The notes under the pieces were generated by a model. That model did not search any database and had not been told where the DNA came from. It saw only the letters and a program-made list of their open reading frames with translations. This document shows, in pieces, positions 57,111 to 64,000 of a stretch of 64,000 bases of DNA; the first letter of the stretch is position 1; each line of letters starts with the position of its first letter. The position numbers were made by a program, and so were the translations under genes. The stretch is from NCBI GenBank assembly GCA_902702965.1, contig CACRXP010001151.1, positions 65,088 through 129,087 of the forward strand. Reading direction: 5' to 3'. Origin of the DNA: Spirometra erinaceieuropaei. Taxonomy: Eukaryota; Platyhelminthes; Cestoda; Diphyllobothriidea; Diphyllobothriidae.

Positions 57111-58620
57111 TAAATTGTCATCAAGCCTGTACATTTTTTTGCTATGGAAACAATTAATCAGAAAGTGCGCCCAAGTAGAATTTGTACTGTGTCTGCAGCT
57201 AGGAGGCCATAGTGCAAACGTTTTTAATTCCAGAAATGTCGTTGATGTCAGACAGTGACACCGATATGTTTAAACTAAAATGCCCTACTAAAGCTATGTT
57301 TCTTCAAAAAACAACAACTCTGCTAGCCAAGAGAATGCGTTCCTTTTAATGTTCTTCTGAGCAAAATAAGAGATGTACGCTGTGATGTGTTTGCAGCATA
57401 TTGTTGGTATTTTTTAAACATATGGTAAGAATTTCGAAGGCGTTTTTGGACAGAGAAACCAAATGCGATACATGAGTGACTTCGTCAAAAGCTGACTGCC
57501 GGACGGACCTTAACATTTGGAGTTAAAAATAATTCGGTCAAATTTTAGGAAACTTTATTGCGCATGTAGGGCTGTCAACATGCATTCAATGAATCCTTTC
57601 AAATTTCGGTTTTAAATTACCTATTTTTGGTGGGCAAAATGCCAAGCATTTAACTTCGCCGATAAGGGTTATATGAATGGGTTTCCTCTTCTTCCAGCTT
57701 TTGTGTAAATATAATCCATTTTTAAAAATTAAACATTTTATCACAACGCTTGCCGATATAACACAAAACATTGTCTTTCCCTTCATCATTTGTTATACGC
57801 AGCTTTTAGTTAATCAATTAGTTAACGAGTTGAAAATACTTCCTCTTCAAGTATGCGAACTGAAACATGCCGCACATCTACGAAACACAAAAACTAGACG
57901 CTTAACATTTTACATGACATATAGTTACTCATTTTACTTCTAAAAAGGCAAGTCATATTCCTGTGTGAGATGTGTGTGCATGACGTCAAACGTTTGCCAG
58001 GGATAAAAGAACCCCCAGGGAAAAATCCGACGCACACTTTTTGACAATATTCTGTCAGTCTGTTGAATATTTGGGTAAGTTGATGCCACTTGCCTAAATG
58101 AAGCTACCCCATAATTGCGCCGCCTTTAGCAAACGACAGTGGACCTTTCTCCAAAATACTCGTGAAATACAACTACCTTACTGAAGAACCGTCAACTCCG
58201 GCCATCAAAACGTTCAGCTAATCAAAAGTACCTCCACTTAAATAAAATTGCAAAATAATTGTATGGAGCTCCCTTTCTTGGCTATATAACACAACGTCTT
58301 TTTAAAGAGAATTCCAAAGTCGTTAACGCAAAAATTTGTGTCATATTGGTAAAATACAGCGTGTCCATGCAGAAAACACAATGGATATGACAAGACGAAC
58401 ACTAACGTTACCCATTGTCGGATTAAGTTACGATTGAAGTAAATAACCTCCAAAAATTCGTGATTCATCAATTCCTGCACGAGGTTAATTGCGTAGTGTT
58501 TAGGTATAGGGTTTAACAACGTCACGCAAGATTTCTATGCAATTGTTCAGCTCTAATATTAAGTAAGAATCGGCTGACTAAAGCAAGAATGATTTCACTT
58601 GCATTCACTCCCAGAGACAT
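57110..58620. other. No supported gene
   Basis: No recognisable feature. Confidence 0.4.
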
Positions 58621-58628
58621 CATTGGAA

Positions 58629-58928
58629 TCAAAGGGCCCCATAGTTTGTAGTTTGAGGACAATCAGTGACTAATAGGTTCCAACACCTAGCTCCGCAGCA
58701 ATGCGCTCGGTCGCTTCTGAAACACCCTTGATGTATGACAGAGAATGCCATATCGTCGGTGGCGTTGATGTTCGAGTTCTTTGGTGTCGACCGCGTAGGC
58801 AGCGACTTATGAATGCCCTCGGATAGCCATTTTGCACAAACTGGTCGCAAAGATAAAGGGCCTCGCGTGCTCTGTCCTCCGGTTTGCTTAAATGACTTTG
58901 TGAGGCGCTTTGTCAAACAGATGACATG
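58629..58928 (-). mobile_element. PLE thumb and linker segment, opposite to its N-terminal part
   Basis: The minus strand reads, across frames, EDRAREALYLCDQFVQNGYP, RAFISRCLRGRH and SYIKGVSEATERIAAELG, which is the post-palm and linker region of a PLE. It ends at 58928, immediately before the plus-strand N-terminal part of a PLE of the same type. Confidence 0.7.
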
Positions 58929-58931
58929 AGT

Positions 58932-59930
58932 TCTGATCGACGACTGTCATCGGCGCTTACAGAAGTACAAGGCTAAGATCGAGCAGAAAAGAAGGCAGTG
59001 CGTCCACACTCTCGGCGATTCTATCGCCGCAGATCTTTGTAAGACGATCTCCGCTCAGGCACACCACAGGCAAGAAGAGAGACGTTTTGGAACGGAAACT
59101 GACTAAGCTAAAACCACCAGGCACAGAAAGCTCAAACTTGGTCCACAACCTCTCGTCTACGCAGCTAACAGAGCAGCAACTACGAATGCTGAAGTCTGAG
59201 ACTTGTTTCAACACTGCAACAAAAATGTATTCGTAAATGTTGACTCTACTACACGAGGTCGTTGTCAGTCGTACAGAAAGCGTGAAAGACGGTTAAAATT
59301 TCAAAATGCACCAAAGATCGTTATTTCCAAGTCAGGCTAAGGATAGATCGATGCTGCGGGCTGACATCAGATCTTAATTAGCTAAAAACCTTTTTTTAAT
59401 TTTTCGAGATTTGTGTACATGATGTCCAGATGGATTCGCCGATTGATCCAGAAATCATCAGAGTCGTTGGCGTCTGAGAATTCTTGGCCTTTCTTTTACA
59501 GACTACCGAAAGTTCTCAAACCCAGCATTCCATTGCGGCCGATAGTATTATTAACTGGTGCGCTGTATTTTGAGTTTCCGAAATTCCTATTCGACAAACT
59601 TCATCACATACAGGTGGACTTTGAAATGTGAATCATAAATTCCGTTGAGTTTCTAGACGAAATAGGAAGGCTCACTATGAATACGGATGAGATAATGGTA
59701 ACGCTCGGCGTTGTCTCTATGTCTGCGCCCATACCACTCGATGTAGTAGGGCAGTGCACAGAAGAATTCCTATAATTTTACGAGGTGCATGTTCCTGTAT
59801 CTACTTTGCTTATAAACTTTTGCTTATGTCTGGAAGCAAACGTTTCATTTGCTCATGAATGTTGTCAACTGCTGGAAAGAAATTCTATGGAGTCACATAT
59901 TGCGGGTTTCGAATTCGGTTTGAAATTTCG
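58932..59930 (+). mobile_element. PLE N-terminal and RT segment (inverted partner)
   Basis: In order: DCHRRLQKYKAKIEQKRR, LVHNLSSTQLTEQQLRMLKS, fingers ENSWPFFYRLPKVLKPSIPL, then SVEFLDEIGRLTMNTDEIMV and motif A as TLGVVSMSAPIPLD, where the catalytic Asp is replaced by Gly. Motif B survives as QLLERNSMESHIAGF. Similarity stops near 59930 before motif C. Non-functional. Read on the minus strand, this is an inverted 5' part followed by the sense thumb segment at 58629-58928. Confidence 0.75.
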
Positions 59931-60170
59931 ACCTCCGAGGGATTTGCTTTTTCCGGGATTTCTGCCTACTGGACGCTCTGCGGGCCCATTTGGATTAAGA
60001 AATTGAAGCGTAATCAGCAATTCCTCGAACGATCCACTCAGAACTCCGACAGAACTTTCTTTGGGACGACCATACTCCTTCGTATCAATTCTCTGCCAAC
60101 AGCACCGCGGGGTTCTCCAGATCCAGAAGCGGCTGAGTCGTTTGATATTTACTTCATATTTTTGGCTTGG

Positions 60171-60385
60171 TTAAAAAGCTTCTCCTACACCTTTAAATAC
60201 TTCGCCCATACCTAGAATCCCTTGCGTATCGTTTGAATTAATAATGGGAGTCGACAAAACACCATCAGGACAATGTGCGAAAAACTCGCCGCAAGTGGGA
60301 CTCGAACCCAGGTCCAGTCGTAGTGTGACCAGCGACATGACCGCTAGACTATCGGCGCACGTCCAGCTGACTGAAATAAATAAGG
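60171..60385 (-). mobile_element. tRNA-derived SINE of a second type
   Basis: Minus strand: box A region GATAGTCTAGCGGTCATG (60349..60332) and a perfect box B GGTTCGAGTCC (60311..60301), followed by a body with GTCGACTCCCATTATTAATT. The tRNA-like head is better preserved than in the other SINE family. It lies against the 5' end of the LINE, and the first codons of the LINE ORF1 frame run through it. Confidence 0.6.
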
Positions 60386-60417
60386 GAGTAAACATTATTC
60401 GTAGTACAAACGACACT

Positions 60418-61470
60418 ATGTATGAAGGAAAGTCAATTGAGAAGGCCTTGCCACCTAGGATTAGCGCTCGCTCTCTTTATAGTTGCAACCAGGGGCCCGC
60501 AAAGCGCGCTAAAAGCGTTATCACAGCAAAACCTGTTAGTTACGAGGACGAGCCATGCACTGGATGCTCATTTATTCTGCTGAAAGTCCAAAAACTCGAA
60601 AAAGAGTTGACTGCTTTAAGGGAACTCGTGCAAGCGAACGATAGTGTGCAAAACGCGGTGAATAGCGCTAAAGTTAGCAAGAAAAAGGGAAAGAGCAAAA
60701 CTCTGAAACAGCCAAAGAACAAAGCATGTGGAAAACCTCTGTGCAAGAGCGCCGATACCCAGGACGATGGGAAAATAGCAACGGAGTCTCTTGTTTCTAT
60801 GGGAGACAACCCAAGCGAGCCATCAACTTCTCTCAGCCATTCCGCGTGTTCAACAGGACCCTCAGTTGGAAGTGAGGAAACAAGCTCATGGCAAGATGGA
60901 AAGGGTAAGCGCCACAACGGGAGTATAGAACCCCAGACGACTCCGGTGGATCTTCTGAGACCTTCAGCTGCCAAGGCCACCGGAAACAGAAAAAATGAAC
61001 CCCTTGATCGTCAGCACTGCGTAATCGTCCAGGGTCTATCGGAGTCGGATGCTTCTACCCCGAAGGAGAGGATCTCCGCTGACCTTAATATGCTTCAACA
61101 CCTACTGAACGAAATGCTTAATTCAAATGAAAAGATAACCATTCGCGCAGCCTTCAGGATCGGAAAGAAGGAGAGCGAACAATCAGAAACTGTGCGGCCA
61201 AGACCTCTGAAAATTGTTTTGAACAGTAAAGAGGAAGCTAGCTTACTTCTGTCCAGGAAAAGCAGCCTCCGAAACTCGCACAAGGAAGTTTTTTTTCAGC
61301 CGGACTATTCTCCAGCGGAACGTCTGAAACGCCGCGAATTGGTAACGGAGTTGAAGAGGAGACTTGCAGCGGGAGAGAGCAACTTGGCCATTTTCAGGGG
61401 ACGAGTAATACAGAGGAACGCGATGTTGTTTTGGAACCAGCCAGTCATCATGATGGCGGCAGCAACATAA
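60418..61470 (+). CDS. CR1-like LINE ORF1
   Basis: The frame is open from 60244, but codons before about 60385 are antisense SINE, so the ATG at 60418 (MYEGKSIEKAL) is the better start, giving about 350 residues. Visible parts: a Cys-containing start (EPCTGCSFILLKVQKLEKEL) leading into a short coiled coil, a lysine-rich linker (SKKKGKSKTLKQPKNK), a low-complexity Ser/Thr stretch, then a conserved C-terminal domain with CVIVQGLSESDASTPKERIS, AAFRIGK, RPRPLKIVL and VFFQPDYSPAERLKRRELV. This layout fits ORF1 of CR1-type LINEs, an RNA-binding chaperone-like protein. No internal stops. Its end overlaps the ORF2 frame by about 40 nt. Confidence 0.75.
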   Translation: MYEGKSIEKALPPRISARSLYSCNQGPAKRAKSVITAKPVSYEDEPCTGCSFILLKVQKLEKELTALRELVQANDSVQNAVNSAKVSKKKGKSKTLKQPKNKACGKPLCKSADTQDDGKIATESLVSMGDNPSEPSTSLSHSACSTGPSVGSEETSSWQDGKGKRHNGSIEPQTTPVDLLRPSAAKATGNRKNEPLDRQHCVIVQGLSESDASTPKERISADLNMLQHLLNEMLNSNEKITIRAAFRIGKKESEQSETVRPRPLKIVLNSKEEASLLLSRKSSLRNSHKEVFFQPDYSPAERLKRRELVTELKRRLAAGESNLAIFRGRVIQRNAMLFWNQPVIMMAAAT

Positions 61471-63048
61471 TATTGGCAAACCCGAGACAAACCGAACGAA
61501 GCACTGTCGAATGTTGCAAACTAAAATTCTTTTACACCAATGCTCAGAGTCTGTTTTCCAAGCTTGACGAACTGAGAATACAGGTAGACGATACTCTTCC
61601 CGATGTTATAGCAATAACAGAAACGTGGCTGTCAGAGGACGTTGGCGATTGCGAGGTAGCATTAACAGGATACCATTTGCTTAGGAGAGACAGGAGAGGC
61701 CGCCGGGGTGGAGGAGTTGCCACGTATGTCAAGAGCAACTTAGCAGTGTGTGAGAGGACCGACAAGATTTCTAACGACACAGAGGCAATTTGGCTGACTA
61801 TAAAGGCGCGGGGATCTCAGTCCCTCGAAGTCTTAACTGTCTACCGGCCCCGCAGGCGGATCCTGACCCAGATACTTGTCTACTGAAAAGCATCAAAGAG
61901 ATCGCCAGCCGACCATACGTTGTTATCATGGGGGATTTTAATGCACCATGCATTCAATGGAGCGATATGCATGCGAAATGCTCGATGAATACCTTCGATT
62001 ACCATCTACTAAAGACAACTCTTGAAGCTCTACTCACGCAACATATCCTGTTTCCAACTAGAGCTCGTGGAGGGCAACAGGCCAGTTGTCTGGACCTCGT
62101 TTTTACCAAAGATCCTGACAGTATAGACGAGGTGTACTACCTACCCCCGCTCGGTCGAAGTGATCATGCAGTGCTTTTATGCGAGTACTTGCTGTATTCT
62201 GAACCGTGTACAAAAGACAATACGAGGCCAAATATATGGAAAGGGGACTTTCGCCGAATGAGAGCTGAGGCATCACAAATAGACTGGGATGTTCTCTTCT
62301 CCGGAAACGTTAACGAGGACTGGAATTTATTCAAGGATCGTTTACTGCATCTAATGAAGAACCACTGTCCCTTATCAAAGCCTAGGACATCCAACCGCCC
62401 TCAGTGGCTTACACGAGAACTCAAAAGGGAGATCAACAAGAAAGGTAGATTATGGAAAAAATTTCGCGAGAACAACAATAATGCAGCGTTTACAGAATAC
62501 AAAATTCAAATAAATAAGGTGAAAAGCCTGATTTTCAGGAGGCGACGGGATTTTGAGAGTAATTTGCTCCACCGAGCCGTTAAAAATCTGAAGTTGCTCT
62601 ACAGCTATTTGCGGAAAAGCACACGTAACAGGAATCCCATTCCTGTTATGAGGGGTGATGACGGCTTGGAGATATCGGACAGTACAAATAAGGCTGAGCA
62701 CTTTTCTCAATTTTTCCGATCCGTTTTCACCAGAGAAGCGGACTTCACCCCATCTAATTCTGAGAACATGAGAGATCCCACTATCGAAAATATTGTGTTT
62801 CGAGAAGAAGCGATTTTGGAAGAACTGAAAAGCTTGAAGGAATGTAAATCTCCCGGTCCGGACGAGATTCCAGCAAAGCTGATCTTTGAGCTTGCCCAAC
62901 AGCTGGCCAAGCCACTATCCTTTCTGTGCCAAAAATCGTTTGATGCTGGAATTCTTCCCACAGATTGGAAGACGGCCCACATTACACCCCTTTACAAAAG
63001 CGGTAGTCGTGCTCAGGCGACAAACTACAGACCCGTCAGTCTGACATC
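61431..63048 (+). pseudogene. CR1-like LINE ORF2: endonuclease and start of RT, frameshifted, cut by gap
   Basis: The first frame (61431-61886) gives the start of an apurinic-type endonuclease: FYTNAQSLFSKLDEL, VIAITETWLSED and RRGGGVATYVKSNLAVCE. Near 61845 one G appears to be missing in CTACCGGCCCCG, and the frame continues as APQADPDPDTCLLKSI (61845 on) with the remaining motifs YVVIMGDFNAP, CLDLVFTK and GRSDHAVLL. A basic linker follows, then the RT start: CKSPGPDEIPAKLIFELAQQ and DWKTAHITPLYKSG, ending NYRPVSLT at the N run. Catalytic RT motifs would lie in the gap. One frameshift only, so the insertion is fairly young. Confidence 0.85.
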
Positions 63049-63241
63049 NNNNNNNNNNNNNNNNNNNNNNNNNNNNNNNNNNNNNNNNNNNNNNNNNNNN
63101 NNNNNNNNNNNNNNNNNNNNNNNNNNNNNNNNNNNNNNNNNNNNNNNNNNNNNNNNNNNNNNNNNNNNNNNNNNNNNNNNNNNNNNNNNNNNNNNNNNNN
63201 NNNNNNNNNNNNNNNNNNNNNNNNNNNNNNNNNNNNNNNNN
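63049..63241. other. Assembly gap (193 N)
   Basis: The gap replaces most of the RT domain and the C-terminus of the LINE. True missing length is probably larger than 193 if the element is full-length. Confidence 0.98.
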
Positions 63242-63382
63242 ATATGTGAATCAATGTATGCATTCACTTAATGCTGTAATTTCTTCACATTTTTGCTTGT
63301 TTATCGATTTTTTATGTACAAATAGGGAGTTCAAAGGCGTAAGCCTATTTCCCTCAAATACACTGACTGACTGACTGACTGA
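63242..63382 (+). mobile_element. LINE 3' end with (CTGA)5 tail
   Basis: The short 3' sequence after the gap (GGGAGTTCAAAGGCGTAAGC, then CCTATTTCCCTCAAATACA) ends in (CTGA)5 at 63363-63382. CR1-type LINEs end in short tandem repeats instead of poly-A, so this is the likely element terminus. Confidence 0.65.
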
Positions 63383-63559
63383 TTTCTGTGGCTTTTGGTT
63401 GAGATTACAATGCTAGCATTAGAGGCTATGGCACAACCTTTATTTAATCTCAAATTATGGGTAATCTCTCTATATGACACCTTTTTCCTGCTCAAGATCG
63501 CCGTATAACGTTATCAATTGAACTCTTCAGTGAAGCACTTTCACACTTAAAAGAGAAAT
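63383..63559. other. Spacer
   Basis: Nothing recognised between the LINE tail and the PLE relic. Confidence 0.4.
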
Positions 63560-63752
63560 TAACAGCAAAATCCCATTTACTGATGTCGTTGTGCAGCGAA
63601 ATGCAGACCAAGCATTTTACTTACCAGTAAAACGCAAAGAATCTTATGCGGAAGTTATGCTAAAATATGATAGTAACAATCATATTGCTCACAAACGGAG
63701 TGTTGATAACATCATGCACATTCGAGCAAAGATACACTGCTCTAAAAACTAA
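63560..63752 (+). mobile_element. PLE RT relic, same subfamily as 23193-24262
   Basis: Reads KIPFTDVVVQRNADQAFY, KRKESYAEVMLKYDSNNHIA and HKRSVDNIMHIRAKIHCS, colinear with LPFLDVLVRR, YRKEAYSEVILHFESNHPVS and HKRSTVYSLLNRAKTHCS of the element at 23193-24262. Only this RT-to-thumb piece is preserved. Confidence 0.7.
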
Positions 63753-64000
63753 CTTAATTGTTTTTCTACCTACTTTCCCAACCTATTTACCCTAGAGCTT
63801 GCGTATACCGACATATGAGACAGCGGGAACCAAACGTAAGTGATAAGAAACTGGATTGTTCCGATCAGGCACCAAACCCAAATAAATTGGCCAGCGCTTT
63901 CTTATTGTTAACGTTGCCTTAACTCGTTGAAAGACACCCGACGCAGCATAACATACTAGTGACACACAAGCCGATGACTACGCTACACAATCAGCTTGTG

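Noticed and set aside
60301..60349. Functional tRNA gene with perfect box B
   Set aside because: No convincing acceptor stem; body sequence follows as in SINEs.
1..64000. CRISPR arrays, operons, rRNA genes, prokaryotic phage or plasmid modules
   Set aside because: None seen; introns, LINE, SINE and PLE content point to an animal genome.

Overview
Organism. The window looks like draft-assembly nuclear DNA from an invertebrate animal, most likely a parasitic flatworm (trematode or cestode). It is AT-rich, has GT-AG introns and few long ORFs, and is dominated by decayed retroelements. The flatworm call rests mainly on the style of the Penelope-like elements (PLEs: reverse transcriptase plus GIY-YIG endonuclease) and of the CR1-like LINE. 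I cannot name a species. A 193-base N run at 63049-63241 is a scaffold gap.

Main content. Seven loci of one paralogous three-exon gene family are scattered through the window. I call them L1 (1611-2211, -), L2 (9380-10056, +), L3 (11654-12256, +), L4 (14838-15385, +), L5 (16335-16929, -), L6 (29109-30503, +) and L7 (49484-52132, +). The complete copy, L6, encodes a 180-residue predicted secreted protein: exon 1 is a signal peptide, exon 2 is exactly 233 nt, and exon 3 is 243-258 nt. Intron phases are fixed (1, then 0) and intron 2 is 110 bp in four copies. L6 looks intact. L1 keeps intact exons 2 and 3. L5 is a divergent relative. L7 carries a one-base insertion that opens a long new C-terminus. 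L2, L3 and L4 are pseudogenes, each broken in a different way. The units were copied with about 1 kb of flanking DNA on both sides. I do not recognise the family with confidence; a distant lipid-binding (TULIP / mite group 7 allergen-like) relationship is only a guess.

Layout. 1-3.5 kb: L1. 3.5-6.1 kb: SINE, PLE relic and an inverted-repeat-family arm. 8.2-15.4 kb: tandemly duplicated blocks with L2, L3 and L4. 16.3-16.9 kb: L5. 19.8-24.3 kb: PLE 3' fragment, inverted-repeat copy and a well-preserved antisense PLE. 27.8-31.2 kb: L6 with conserved flanks. 31.5-35.6 kb: a roughly 1.5 kb segmental duplication, one copy hit by a tRNA-derived SINE. 35.6-39.8 kb: direct and inverted repeats around a telomere-like G-rich tract, then two overlapping PLE insertions, one with an inverted 5' part and one internally deleted between pLTR-like repeats. 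40-48 kb: mostly featureless, with SINE pieces and repeat arms. 48-48.8 kb: PLE relic. 49-53.2 kb: L7 with two ~1 kb palindromic elements. 54-60 kb: SINE and PLE relics, one again with an inverted 5' part. 60.2-63.4 kb: a CR1-like LINE (ORF1, endonuclease, start of RT, gap, 3' tail). 63.6 kb: a last PLE fragment.

How it fits together. The single-copy gene content visible here is essentially one small secreted-protein family undergoing local birth and death in a retroelement-rich region. No operon-like or CRISPR-like organisation is present, and I see no convincing rRNA or functional tRNA gene.
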